Counted from the first letter of the stretch, positions 24,151 to 36,800 are shown. The stretch: 64,000 nucleotides of DNA from Leptasterias polaris (GCA_037783415.1 JAZGTN010000007.1:6779501-6843500); one strand, 5' to 3'. Made by a program: numbers and translations. The notes: generated by a model from the sequence alone, not told the origin.

Positions 24151-24740
24151 ATAATTATACTAACATAAAGCACTACTGGTGTGTAGCTGACGTACTTGAT
24201 CACTTCGGAGCAGACCAATTATAACACAGAAACGGAAAGCAATTACGTCTTATCCACTGAAATCAATTGGCCTATAAGACCAGTGCCTGTCTTGCGGATA
24301 ACGAGGGAACAGTCTAGTGTGTCATGTGCGGTAGGCTGAGCCATGAACTTGGTCTCGTATCACTACATTTATTCATACAAAATAAGCTATGAGTGGGGTG
24401 TGTCCTGTTTTCTGCAGGAGTGAGAAGCACACGTAAGCCTGTAGTTTCGCAACATTGGATCATTAGCGTGGTTCAGTGCAACGTTTATTGTTTTTGAGTA
24501 CAGCTTGCTCTATTCTCAAAAAATGTGGCGAAATATCCCCTCAAGACAAGTCATCTTATGTATAATTATATTTATTACATTAGACGTATGTATTTACTTG
24601 CTTAACAGAGGGCAGCGTTCCACGGACAGGGGAAGCTCTCCAACACGAACTATTAAAAAATCAGGTGTGATTGGTAAGTGAATTTGTATTAGTAGACCAG
24701 AGCTTAAATAAACTGCTGTATAGATAGGTTACAGTATGAC
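24150..24740. other. Gene-free stretch
   Basis: I see no gene or repeat that I can support here. Confidence 0.35.
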
Positions 24741-24746
24741 GTAAAT

Positions 24747-24928
24747 CGGCCATCTTTACGGGCAATTTGGAACACATAGTCATGCGTTACGCGTCAGAAC
24801 GGCGTGCAGCACGCGCACATTTCACAAAACTCATTGCGTGATTGGTTAGTGAACGACGCGGCTGCGTTAATAATTTGAGCGCTTGGCGCGCCTGCAAGCC
24901 AAAATGCGATTTGCCCGTAAAGATGGCG
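24747..24928. mobile_element. Short inverted-repeat element (MITE-like)
   Basis: The left arm cggccatctttacgggcaa (24747-24770) and the right arm ttgcccgtaaagatggcg (24899-24928) are reverse complements with few mismatches, with about 130 bp between them including GC-rich cgcgcc words. There is no coding sequence. The arm contains AAGATGGCG, a match to the YY1 core. Confidence 0.7.
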
Positions 24929-25261
24929 TCTACTGGGAACTATCTATAGTCAATTTACTTGGGTCGAGTTCGAGCCACCACTCACCGGGGTTGAATTAAA
25001 CTCACTCGGTTTCGGTCGGTACTTTACTGGTAGACCTGCAAGGCCGTTGTGTTAGTTTTAGTCCACTGTTGTGTTTTCGTCCTTCGTCTGTTTGTTTTTA
25101 AATGTTTACTTAAATTTCTTTATTTAAAACGTGCTTGTGCATTGAGACCTATTATAATACTTTGTTCTCGACTAGACCACGGACCTTTTGGTTCACCTAA
25201 TTATCTGTTTCGACATTTCAGTCGAACAGCTATTAATTGTTTCTGTGAAGATTTTTATTTG

Positions 25262-25545
25262 TAGCTGGTCCGACGTGGTAGTCGGAACAGCTATTGTAAT
25301 CGATGAATTTTTTTTAGCTGTTCCGACGTGGTAGTCGGAACAACTATTGTAATCGTCGAGATTTTTATTTTTAGCTGTTCCGACGTGGTAGTCAGAACAG
25401 CTATTGTAATCGTCGATATATATATTTAAAAAAATAATTATTAGCTGTTCCGACGTGGTAGTCGGAATAGCTATTGTAATCGTCGAGATTTAAAAAAAGA
25501 AGCTGTTCCGACCTTCCAGTCGGAACAGCTTTGTAATCGTCGATT
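25262..25545 (+). repeat. Five tandem 30-nt hairpins, period ~55-70 bp
   Basis: Each unit is AGCTGTTCCGAC, a 6-nt loop (usually gtggta) and GTCGGAACAGCT, followed by a conserved linker attgtaatcgtcgag and a T-rich spacer. Units start near 25263, 25316, 25373, 25443 and 25500; single-base changes occur in the arms. Spacers are shared and not unique, so this is not a CRISPR-like array. Confidence 0.85.
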
Positions 25546-26564
25546 TTTTTTCCCATATTATTATTCTTTCTTTCCCTAAAACCCTATTGACTTAACATGG
25601 GACTTTTCAAACGGGCAAATGTCAATTTTAGGAATACAAAACTGTAGTCAAATTTTATACCATATGGAAGCTTAGGACCTGACTTAAATTTCAGATGTAA
25701 TTAGATTAAAATTCTTAATTAATTATTCACGTGACAGCGGTGTGAATATTCAATTAGCCAATCTTGTTACCACCATATCTCAAAAAGTATACCCCCGATC
25801 GTCAAACTCTTTTTCAGTTATGGACTTGTCTTGTAATGTAGATGTGCACTCTGGCCTAATATTCTCCGTCACTTCATCATGACGTCACTTTTTGCGCGTT
25901 TTCCGTCTTTGTACAAACACATGGTGCTAAAAGTATAAATCTTTTACTGGTAAAAAAAGAACAATATTTTCAAAGGACTGCTATAATTAGCTATAAATAA
26001 TCATTGATTGGTAAATCCTGGCACCGTGGCTACAACGTAGTGCTATGTTGACTAATTCCAGTCACCTCGAGTCATCGGTTGAACTATTATATGGTTCGCG
26101 CACTGTGTAAAGCCTAATTAGAATGGAACTTACTCAGATAGACCAGAATTAGTTCTTAGTTGTCATAGAAAAACATTCTTAATTAATTATTCACGTGACA
26201 GCAGTGTGAATATTCAGCAAATCTTGTGTCTATCATATCCCAAGATGTATACATCCGATCCTCAAACTTGTTTTAAGTTATGGACTCGTCTTGCATTGTA
26301 GATGTCAATTCTGGTCTATCATTACCCGTGACGTCATCATGACGTCACTTTCTCATTTGTTATCTGTGTACAAACCGCATGGCGCTCAAAGTGTAAATGT
26401 TTTGCTGGTAAAAAACACATTATTTTCCAATAAATTAGATTGGAATAAGTTGCATATCGTCGCGTTCTTTGTCAAATTTGTTAGTATGAAAAACATTTTT
26501 TTTTCACTGTGACGTCATCAGGTGCCAAATTACTATAATTCAAAGTTTATTACTCAACAAATCA

Positions 26565-26965
26565 TATCTCCTGAATCACAAGTCATAAAATCGTAATGCT
26601 TGTTTTGTATGTTAGCTTTCAACACTAGCAAAATTGTCTTAACCAAGAAGACCCCTTTTGACCTTTACTTCCGATCCAAACAGGAAGTTCAAATATTGAA
26701 AAAATCATATCTCCCGAACCACATTTCAAAAAACGTAATGTTTGTGGTGTATTGTAGCTTGCAACACTTGCGACATTTTATTTAATAAGATGACCTTACT
26801 TCCGGTCTAAACAGGAAGCTCAAAAATTGATATAATATTATATCCTGAACCACATGTCATAAGGTCATAATGTTTGTGATTTCTTGCAGCTGAAAACGTT
26901 CGCGACATTCTATTCAAAATTATGACACTAATTTAATCTTTACTTCCGGTCGAGTCAGGAAGTTC
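26565..26965 (+). repeat. Three ~138-bp tandem units
   Basis: Units share tatctcc.gaaccacat, gtaatgtttgtg, gtagcttgcaacact.gc, acattttatt and acttccggtctaaacaggaa. Two such units recur at 43640-43925 and about one and a half at 46300-46530, in the same relative position before the terminal hairpin. Confidence 0.7.
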
Positions 26966-27034
26966 GAAATTAACAAATTACCGGAACAGCTCTGTGATTG
27001 TTTGTTACAATCACTATCTCTAGTTATTATTTTG

Positions 27035-27410
27035 AAATCATCCTCGCAATTAACGGGGTCATGTTCATTACGGCAATATTAATAATTTTACGTTTTTCGG
27101 GCTTTTTTTCTCTTTTTGAAATCAGCCTCTAATGGGGTCTTGTGTATTACGGTAATATTAATATTTTTTATATGGAATTCGGGCTTTTTCCCCTTCTTGA
27201 AATGATCCGCTAATGGGGTTACGTGTATTACGACAACATAAATATTTATATGGAATTCGGGCTTTCTTTCCCTTTCTGAAATCATCCTCCAACGGGGTCA
27301 TGTTCATTACGGCGATATTAATAATTATATGAAGTTTTGGGCTATCTTTCCCTTTGTCAAATCTTCCTTCAACGAGCTTTTGTTGATTGCGGCAATATTA
27401 CTAATAAAAT
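27035..27410 (+). repeat. Five ~79-bp tandem units
   Basis: Each unit carries aatcatcc, aacggggtcatgt, attacggcaatattaat and ttcgggctttttccc. Unit markers are near 27058, 27137, 27218, 27297 and 27375. Divergence is moderate. The array lies just upstream of the DUF3431 gene's first exon. Confidence 0.75.
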
Positions 27411-27851
27411 AAATTGACAGCACAGTTGAGCATTTTGTGACAGCGCAGTTGTGCTTTTTTCGAGCTAGGGCGCTGTTGTGTATCTTTCAGAGTGCCCCCT
27501 AGGTTGCCAAATATTTATAAATAAGCAACAGAGCGCAACCCAGTGCCGAGAAGATCGAAGCACAGTAAACGTATGTGACTGCGACTCCGACTCCAGTGTA
27601 CTGTGTACGTATGAAAGAAGTGTACCTGCATTCAGTAGTTGTACCTGATCAAGCAAACCGCACTTGCTGAGTCGAACCATAGAGAAATGACAAAGGTCAT
27701 GCACAATGTAAAGGCCATTAACTCCATTCACCATGTTAACTCGGGTAAAAACTGATTCTGAAAAAAACCCACCCAAAAACCACGGTACACTGTGTGAGCT
27801 TGCCGGGGTGTAACATGCTCAGAGTCAGAGTGCAACAGTGAACTCTACAAA

Positions 27852-28014
27852 ATGGCCCCGCGATGTAAATTAAACCGTTCCACCAGTAGATTGATTCCAA
27901 TCGTTTTGATGATGTTTGTGATCGCGAATATACTGATTTTCCGGTTCCTGTTAAAGAAACAGATCGCTGTGGAAAACAGCAAGGAAAAAGATGAACTTGA
28001 GAACGTAGCTGTCG
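27852..28014 (+). CDS. DUF3431-type membrane protein, exon 1
   Basis: ATG at 27852 has an A at -3 and G at +4. The exon encodes 54 residues plus one base: a short basic cytosolic head (MAPRCKLNRS), a single hydrophobic segment at about residues 14-34 (LIPIVLMMFVIANILIF and on), then a charged stem (ENSKEKDELE). That is a type II signal anchor. The exon ends at G|GTGAGT, a strong donor in phase 1. The next compatible exon is at 47037, whose first two bases (GA) complete a Gly codon. Together they give a protein of about 269 residues with a lumenal or extracellular DUF3431-like domain. The intron is 19,022 bp and holds the tandem array and several elements. Joining is inferred from phase, splice consensus, strand and the domain family's usual N-terminal membrane anchor. 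Confidence 0.75.
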
Positions 28015-28330
28015 GTGAGTTATACTGTATAAAACACTGAACTTATTATTGTACGTGCTTAAAGGTATTACAGATATGATTGGTAAGGATAAAAACGTCA
28101 TTGTTTAGTTTTAGTCTGAAAGCTTACTGATAATAAAGTATCTGGAATTTTTTGATATTTCAAACTATGGGCTTATTTCGATTGTGACAATCGAAACAGG
28201 AACTTTTGGGGGATTTCAAGTGGCTTTTTACTCGACTTTGACAAGAAATGTTCTCCTAATGATCCTACTTCATAACCTTCAAACTTATGGGCTAAAACAA
28301 ATTGATCTTATTTTATTATTATTGGCTTAA

Positions 28331-28559
28331 ATACAGCAAATAAACCAAGGATTTATTAGAAATATGTGTACTATGTAATATTAACCAAAATGCAATGGCA
28401 TAACTTCACGAGAAGTCTGAATTGTTAACCAGGAAAAAAAACGAACTTACACGGAGTGCGGTCGGACGCCATCTTGGCCTAAAAACCGTGCTTCGACCAT
28501 TCCATTATGATACGGGTAATGGATTTAGCACTTACAAAACAACAGAGGGCGGGCGTCAT
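28331..28559 (+). repeat. Left terminal inverted repeat
   Basis: It matches the reverse complement of 40146-40377. It contains gacgccatcttggcc, a strong YY1-type core on the minus strand. Confidence 0.85.
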
Positions 28560-28597
28560 CCCTGTGTCATGTGCTGTTTAGATAGCTGTACACAGAG

Positions 28598-29080
28598 GGT
28601 TTCACCCCTCTAAATAGACTCCCATAGCAAACAATGATAAATGCTAAATATTCAAAAATTCTCAAAAAATTGTTAAAAGTCTCTCAGCCTCTTGAAAACC
28701 AATCAAATATATTTTCAGACCACTAAACTTCAGATTTCTTTTAAATTTTTGGCAGGTCAGCCGTTTGGAATTTTTGCTAATTACCCCAGAAAAAAAACAC
28801 CCCCGAAAATGTGTTTTTTCCCAAACCGACTTGCCGCCAGTTTTCAGGAGGCACTCCTCCAATTCCCAAGCTAAATAGGACCAACTTTAAAGCCCAAATT
28901 TATCAAATCTCCTCAAAACTTGAAACCCAGAACCCCCAGGTTGTGATAAGTTCCTATAATTACACACTCTATTAGTTGCATGACCCCCAAAACGTTATAA
29001 TTAAAAATAAGTTGTGGGTTTACAAATTATGATAAGTAGCTTGGCGCATGAATTTTTGGTCGATTTAGAGTAGTGCACCC
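28598..29080 (+). repeat. Left 483-bp direct repeat flanking the array
   Basis: It runs from ggtttcacccctctaaatag to gatttagagtagtgcaccc and matches 39646-40128 with scattered changes (for example around the caaaaaattg / caaatttttt stretch). Its divergence is higher than among the array units. The short frames inside, about 60-77 codons, are present in both copies but look noncoding. Confidence 0.9.
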
Positions 29081-29704
29081 TATAAGGGCAGTCAATTATT
29101 CTTTATGGGGAAAAAATTATGCTTAAAATGTTGAGAATAAGTCACTGATATGAAATCTGGAAAAAAAATTGGAATATTTTATTGCGTTTGTCTACAACAA
29201 GGTCAAACATGTTGAAGCATTTACATGTACTTTAAGCAATGCGAGAGGAAAAACCTGCATGACACACTGTGTACATTATACTGGAATACTTGGAAGTTAC
29301 GTCCAAATCTTCCCTCAAAAAGTTATTAACATGTCTCTTTTTCGTAATAAGATTCTAAAAACCTTACAAACTATTTAATTAATCGACAAGAGGGGGTTAA
29401 TTTTTGTGGAGAAGCGGTAAAAAGGGAAACAGGTTGGAAGGGGGCCTTGAGTTGGGGGGGGGGGGCGTTTTTGCTTTCCCTCCAACTTTTCTAACCATGT
29501 ATTCATATTGAGTTTAAAATTGTGAACTTTATAACAAAGTTCCCAACAAACAAACACATTTTACCACATTTATTGTTCTTCCAAGTTTCATCTTCCTAGC
29601 TGTTAAGGGGGGGGGGGGGGGGGGGTAAAGGGGTGGGCGGGGGTGGGCGGGGCATGTTGCAAAATTCCATTCCAGATACTATACGGTTAGTTGTGGACAA
29701 TAGG

Positions 29705-29912
29705 TTAAGACCGTAAACTAGGGTTTAGACTAAGAGCTAGGGTTTTGGGCTGATGGCTATAGGGTTTGGGGTGTATGCTAGGGTTTGGGCCGACGGCTAG
29801 GGTTTGTGCCGATGGCTAGGGTTTTGGCCGATGGCTAGGGTTTGGGTGTAGGCTGTGGGTTTTTGCTGAGGGCTATGGTTTTGGCTGCGAGGGCTAGGGT
29901 TTCACACATGCA
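29705..29912 (+). repeat. Telomere-like ctagggttt minisatellite (unit 1 example)
   Basis: About ten irregular 15-22-bp units of the type gatggctagggtttgggcc occur at this position of every array unit (also at about 30975, 33905, 35175, 36435, 37700 and 38975). The words resemble TTAGGG telomeric repeats but are not regular telomere sequence. Confidence 0.8.
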
Positions 29913-32225
29913 ATCAGTTCCCGGGAACTTGACATTCATGATGCCATATCAACCACCCACCGCCTATGTCATCTTCACATAGTCTGTTGATGGTTTGTCT
30001 CTACTTTTCCCCTGATCAACCAGCCACTGAAGATTCTTGAGTTTCTTGAATGTGACTTACCGTGATAGTCTCATACTCGTCGATATAGTCTTACACTAAA
30101 AACCAAACCCAGCAAACCTTTCTTTGGAACGTTGAATTATTCTGTTGTTTTGTAATTTTAGGAACACATAGCAACATTATTACTATATACTATCTGTTAA
30201 TACAGCCAAAGGAATGATGTTTTCAATGTAAACACAGCAACAACTGACGAAAAGTGCCCCCATACAACACATTACTGTCGTCGTTTCAAGCCTACAAAAC
30301 CGTATTAACAACAAGCACACGGGTACACGGGTGTAGCGGGCGCCACCATTTTGTATCTATAAGGGCAGTCAATTATTCTTTATGGGGAAAAAATTATGCT
30401 TAAAATGTTGAGAATAAGTCACTGATATGAAATCTGGGAAAAAAATTGGAATATTTTATTGCGTTTGTCTACAACAAGGTCAAACATGTTGAAGCATTTA
30501 CATGTACTTTAAGCAATGCGAGAGGAAAAACCTGCATGACACACTGTGTACATTATACTGGAATACTTGGAAGTTACGTCCAAATCTTCCCTCAAAAAGT
30601 TATTAACATGTCTCTTTTTCGTAATAAGATTCTAAAAACCTTACAAACTATTTAATTAATCGACAAGAGGGGGTTAATTTTTGTGGAGAAGCGGTAAAAA
30701 GGGAAACAGGTTGGAAGGGGGCCTTGAGTTGGGGGGGGGGGCGTTTTTGCTTTCCCTCCAACTTTTCTAACCATGTATTCATATTGAGTTTAAAATTGTG
30801 AACTTTATAACAAAGTTCCCAACAAACAAACACATTTTACCACATTTATTGTTCTTCCAAGTTTCATCTTCCTAGCTGTTAAGGGGGGGGGGGGGTAAAG
30901 GGGTGGGCGGGGGTGGGCGGGGCACGTTGCAAAATTCCATTCCAGATACTATACGGTTAGTTGTGGACAATAGGTTAAGACCGTAAACTAGGGTTTAGAC
31001 TAAGAGCTAGGGTTTTGGGCTGATGGCTATAGGGTTTGGGGTGTATGCTAGGGTTTGGGCCGACGGCTAGGGTTTGTGCCGATGGCTAGGGTTTTGGCCG
31101 ATGGCTAGGGTTTGGGTGTAGGCTGTGGGTTTTTGCTGAGGGCTATGGTTTTGGCTGCGAGGGCTAGGGTTTCACACATGCAATCAGTTCCCGGGAACTT
31201 GACATTCATGATGCCATATCAACCACCCACCGCCTATGTCATCTTCACATAGTCTGTTGATGGTTTGTCTCTACTTTTCCCCTGATCAACCAGCCACTGA
31301 AGATTCTTGAGTTTCTTGAATGTGACTTACCGTGATAGTCTCATACTCGTCGATATAGTCTTACACTAAAAACCAAACCCAGCAAACCTTTCTTTGGAAC
31401 GTTGAATTATTCTGTTGTTTTGTAATTTTAGGAACACATAGCAACATTATTACTATATACTCTCTGTTAATACAGCCAAAGGAATGATGTTTTCAATGTA
31501 AACACAGCAACAACTGACGAAAAGTGCCCCCATACAACACATTACTGTCGTCGTTTCAAGCCTACAAAACCGTATTAACAACAAGCACACGGGTACACGG
31601 GTGTAGCGGGCGCCACCATTTTGTATCTATAAGGGCAGTCAATTATTCTTTATGGGGAAAAAATTATGCTTAAAATGTTGAGAATAAGTCACTGATATGA
31701 AATCTGGGAAAAAAATTGGAATATTTTATTGCGTTTGTCTACAACAAGGTCAAACATGTTGAAGCATTTACATGTACTTTAAGCAATGCGAGAGGAAAAA
31801 CCTGCATGACACACTGTGTACATTATACTGGAATACTTGGAAGTTACGTCCAAATCTTCCCTCAAAAAGTTATTAACATGTCTCTTTTTCGTAATAAGAT
31901 TCTAAAAACCTTACAAACTATTTAATTAATCGACAAGAGGGGGTTAATTTTTGTGGAGAAGCGGTAAAAAGGGAAACAGGTTGGAAGGGGGCCTTGAGTT
32001 GGGGGGGGGGGGGCGTTTTTGCTTTCCCTCCAACTTTTCTAACCATGTATTCATATTGAGTTTAAAATTGTGAACTTTATAACAAAGTTCCCAACAAACA
32101 AACACATTTTACCACATTTATTGTTCTTCCAAGTTTCATCTTCCTAGCTGTTAAGGGGGGGGGGGGGGGTAAAGGGGTGGGCGGGGGTGGGCGGGGCATG
32201 TTGCAAAATTCCATTCCAGATACTA

Positions 32226-33869
32226 CACTGTAAAAACGGCGCTTAGCGTTTAAACACACACACAACATGTTTACACGCAAACATGTTTAGAAATATGCTT
32301 GAAAGCTAAATGGGTATCTCCTTAACATGTCAAAAAGCTAAACGTGTTGAGATTTGTTATGCTTGTTTTAAGTGAAGTTTTGATTTTAAACACATACAAA
32401 ACATGTTTACACGCAAACATGTTTAGAAATATGTTTGTAAGCTAAATGGGTATCTCTTTAACATGTCAAAAAGCTAAACGTGTTGAGATTTGTTGTGCTT
32501 GTTTGAAATGCAGTTTTGAATTTAAACACATACAAAACATGTTTACAGGCAAACGTGTTTAGAAATATGTTTGAAGCTAAATGGCTACCTCTTTAACATG
32601 TCAAAAAGCTAAACGGGTTGAGATTTGTTGTCCTTGTTTGAAATGCAGTTTTGAATTTAAACACATACAAAACAATGTTTACACGCAAACACGTTCAGAA
32701 ATATGTTTGAAGCTAAATGGCTATCTCTTTAACATGTCAAAAGCTAAACGTGTTTTGAACTGGTTTGAACATTTGAATACACCAGAATGTGTTTACATCA
32801 ATTGAATACGTTTGCTATTGGTATGAAAAAGCTAAGCAGCTAGTCATGATAGGCTTCCACGTAGGCATATAGGCCTTCCTTGGAGAGCGTTTTTGCTATA
32901 TGGTATAAACACATAATTAAAAGGGTTTAAAATAATTCGCATTTTGGTAATACGTAACTTTACAAAGGTATCAAAAATGCTCCACACGTTTAGCCCCTCA
33001 TGGCAAGTAAAATTGCTCAGGTAGCAAACGTACTAAAATGATGAACACACATTCTGGTGTATTTGAATGTTCAAACCAGTTCAAACCTGCACTGATCGCA
33101 ACACGTTTAGCTTTTTGACATGTTAAAGGGATACCAATTTAGCTTACAAACATATTTCTAAACATGTTTGCTTGTAAACATGTTTTGTATGTGTTTAAAT
33201 TCATCAGTTTGTTTAGAATGAAATGGGCGGGGTTTCATTAAATATGCACAAATATAGATCTCGGTGTTTATTCAAAACCATTGTAGGTATAACAGCCTTT
33301 CCTGCGCAGTAGTTTACACTTTAATGTGTGTAATTCAATTGAAGCAATTTTTGTTGTATCATATTGGCCAGCACTTCAAAGATTCACACCATGGGTAGAA
33401 AGTAAAGCCCAAAATGTATATAATTGGAACGGATTCTGAGACTTCAAAATGACCGTTTTCAGTATGACTGAAATTATGGCATCATTGCTCCTCAAATCAT
33501 CTCTATGAAAATCATCTCGATGACCCGTTGAGATGATGATGATTTATCGATTCTCATGCCGAGCGTAGCTTGAGCGTTATGTTTCAGTAAGCAGGCAGGC
33601 GAATGTTGCAACATTTCTCTTTTCTTTTCTTCAGGTGTTTAAAAATTAAGCTTATTCTCTGAAACGTGTTGGATTCTAAACATGTTTAGCACTCACTATG
33701 AACCCTAAACACATTCAATCTAAACGTATCACAGGCTAAATGTGTCTCGGGGTAAACATGTCACAGAAACGCAAAATCTAAACATGTTGAGGGCTAAACG
33801 TGTGAAAAAAGTGGGTACAAGCGAGGCGTTTAGAAATGTGTTTAGATTCTAAACGCCGTTTTTACAGTG
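32226..33869. mobile_element. 1,644-bp TA-flanked inverted-repeat insertion in array unit 3
   Basis: Comparison with the other units gives exact ends: gatac-TA-[insert]-TA-tacgg where the empty site reads gatactatacgg. Termini are CACTGTAAAAACGGCG and its reverse complement, with weaker similarity for a further ~16 bp. A TA duplication with such ends fits a Tc1/mariner-type nonautonomous element. The interior carries four ~137-bp direct units (32250-32760; words aacatgtttacacgcaaac, gctaaatgg.tatctc and aacatgtcaaaaagctaaac) and an inverted copy at about 33050-33205, so it can fold back on itself. No transposase frame exists. Confidence 0.85.
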
Positions 33870-36800
33870 TATACGGTTAGTTGTGGACAATAGGTTAAGA
33901 CCGTAAACTAGGGTTTAGACTAAGAGCTAGGGTTTTGGGCTGATGGCTATAGGGTTTGGGGTGTATGCTAGGGTTTGGGCCGACGGCTAGGGTTTGTGCC
34001 GATGGCTAGGGTTTTGGCCGATGGCTAGGGTTTGGGTGTAGGCTGTGGGTTTTTGCTGAGGGCTATGGTTTTGGCTGCGAGGGCTAGGGTTTCACACATG
34101 CAATCAGTTCCCGGGAACTTGACATTCATGATGCCATATCAACCACCCACCGCCTATGTCATCTTCACATAGTCTGTTGATGGTTTGTCTCTACTTTTCC
34201 CCTGATCAACCAGCCACTGAAGATTCTTGAGTTTCTTGAATGTGACTTACCGTGATAGTCTCATACTCGTCGATATAGTCTTACACTAAAAACCAAACCC
34301 AGCAAACCTTTCTTTGGAACGTTGAATTATTCTGTTGTTTTGTAATTTTAGGAACACATAGCAACATTATTACTATATACTATCTGTTAATACAGCCAAA
34401 GGAATGATGTTTTCAATGTAAACACAGCAACAACTGACGAAAAGTGCCCCCATACAACACATTACTGTCGTCGTTTCAAGCCTACAAAACCGTATTAACA
34501 ACAAGCACACGGGTACACGGGTGTAGCGGGCGCCACCATTTTGTATCTATAAGGGCAGTCAATTATTCTTTATGGGGAAAAAATTATGCTTAAAATGTTG
34601 AGAATAAGTCACTGATATGAAATCTGGGAAAAAAATTGGAATATTTTATTGCGTTTGTCTACAACAAGGTCAAACATGTTGAAGCATTTACATGTACTTT
34701 AAGCAATGCGAGAGGAAAAACCTGCATGACACACTGTGTACATTATACTGGAATACTTGGAAGTTACGTCCAAATCTTCCCTCAAAAAGTTATTAACATG
34801 TCTCTTTTTCGTAATAAGATTCTAAAAACCTTACAAACTATTTAATTAATCGACAAGAGGGGGTTAATTTTTGTGGAGAAGCGGTAAAAAGGGAAACAGG
34901 TTGGAAGGGGGCCTTGAGTTGGGGGGGGGGGCGTTTTTGCTTTCCCTCCAACTTTTCTAACCATGTATTCATATTGAGTTTAAAATTGTGAACTTTATAA
35001 CAAAGTTCCCAACAAACAAACACATTTTACCACATTTATTGTTCTTCCAAGTTTCATCTTCCTAGCTGTTAAGGGGGGGGGGGGGGTAAAGGGGTGGGCG
35101 GGGGTGGGCGGGGCACGTTGCAAAATTCCATTCCAGATACTATACGGTTAGTTGTGGACAATAGGTTAAGACCGTAAACTAGGGTTTAGACTAAGAGCTA
35201 GGGTTTTGGGCTGATGGCTATAGGGTTTGGGGTGTATGCTAGGGTTTGGGCCGACGGCTAGGGTTTGTGCCGATGGCTAGGGTTTTGGCCGATGGCTAGG
35301 GTTTGGGTGTAGGCTGTGGGTTTTTGCTGAGGGCTATGGTTTTGGCTGCGAGGGCTAGGGTTTCACACATGCAATCAGTTCCCGGGAACTTGACATTCAT
35401 GATGCCATATCAACCACCCACCGCCTATGTCATCTTCACATAGTCTGTTGATGGTTTGTCTCTACTTTTCCCCTGATCAACCAGCCACTGAAGATTCTTG
35501 AGTTTCTTGAATGTGACTTACCGTGATAGTCTCATACTCGTCGATATAGTCTTACACTAAAAACCAAACCCAGCAAACCTTTCTTTGGAACGTTGAATTA
35601 TTCTGTTGTTTTGTAATTTTAGGAACACATAGCAACATTATTACTATATACTCTCTGTTAATACAGCCAAAGGAATGATGTTTTCAATGTAAACACAGCA
35701 ACAACTGACGAAAAGTGCCCCCATACAACACATTACTGTCGTCGTTTCAAGCCTACAAAACCGTATTAACAACAAGCACACGGGTACACGGGTGTAGCGG
35801 GCGCCACCATTTTGTATCTATAAGGGCAGTCAATTATTCTTTATGGGGAAAAAATTATGCTTAAAATGTTGAGAATAAGTCACTGATATGAAATCTGGGA
35901 AAAAAATTGGAATATTTTATTGCGTTTGTCTACAACAAGGTCAAACATGTTGAAGCATTTACATGTACTTTAAGCAATGCGAGAGGAAAAACCTGCATGA
36001 CACACTGTGTACATTATACTGGAATACTTGGAAGTTACGTCCAAATCTTCCCTCAAAAAGTTATTAACATGTCTCTTTTTCGTAATAAGATTCTAAAAAC
36101 CTTACAAACTATTTAATTAATCGACAAGAGGGGGTTAATTTTTGTGGAGAAGCGGTAAAAAGGGAAACAGGTTGGAAGGGGGCCTTGAGTTGGGGGGGGG
36201 GGCGTTTTTGCTTTCCCTCCAACTTTTCTAACCATGTATTCATATTGAGTTTAAAATTGTGAACTTTATAACAAAGTTCCCAACAAACAAACACATTTTA
36301 CCACATTTATTGTTCTTCCAAGTTTCATCTTCCTAGCTGTTAAGGGGGGGGGGGGTAAAGGGGTGGGCGGGGGTGGGCGGGGCATGTTGCAAAATTCCAT
36401 TCCAGATACTATACGGTTAGTTGTGGACAATAGGTTAAGACCGTAAACTAGGGTTTAGACTAAGAGCTAGGGTTTTGGGCTGATGGCTATAGGGTTTGGG
36501 GTGTATGCTAGGGTTTGGGCCGACGGCTAGGGTTTGTGCCGATGGCTAGGGTTTTGGCCGATGGCTAGGGTTTGGGTGTAGGCTGTGGGTTTTTGCTGAG
36601 GGCTATGGTTTTGGCTGCGAGGGCTAGGGTTTCACACATGCAATCAGTTCCCGGGAACTTGACATTCATGATGCCATATCAACCACCCACCGCCTATGTC
36701 ATCTTCACATAGTCTGTTGATGGTTTGTCTCTACTTTTCCCCTGATCAACCAGCCACTGAAGATTCTTGAGTTTCTTGAATGTGACTTACCGTGATAGTC

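Larger units (their letters stand above)
25262..27022 (+). mobile_element. Hairpin-array element, copy 1 (possible nonautonomous Helitron)
   Basis: Order: five tandem hairpins (25262-25545); a ctttctttccctaaaaccc block; an internal pair of ~450-bp repeats (25735-26000 and 26180-26420, sharing gaatattca, tatggact.gtcttg, catcatgacgtcac and tggcgct-type words); three ~138-bp units; then a terminal hairpin GTGATTG / CAATCAC followed by tatct and CTAG before a TTATT target-like tract. A hairpin just upstream of CTRR is the Helitron 3' signature. Two further copies (40477-43978 and 46270-46584) share this terminus. No Rep/helicase gene is present. Class assignment is inference. Confidence 0.6.

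Noticed and set aside
25262..25545. CRISPR-like look: palindromic repeats with spacers
   Set aside because: Spacers are conserved linkers and T-rich tracts, not unique; context is animal mobile DNA with no cas genes.
29169..29378. 69-codon frame present identically in all seven array units
   Set aside because: It starts at TTG; the only in-frame ATG is near the end. No domain, signal or splice context. Identity reflects recent amplification of the DNA.
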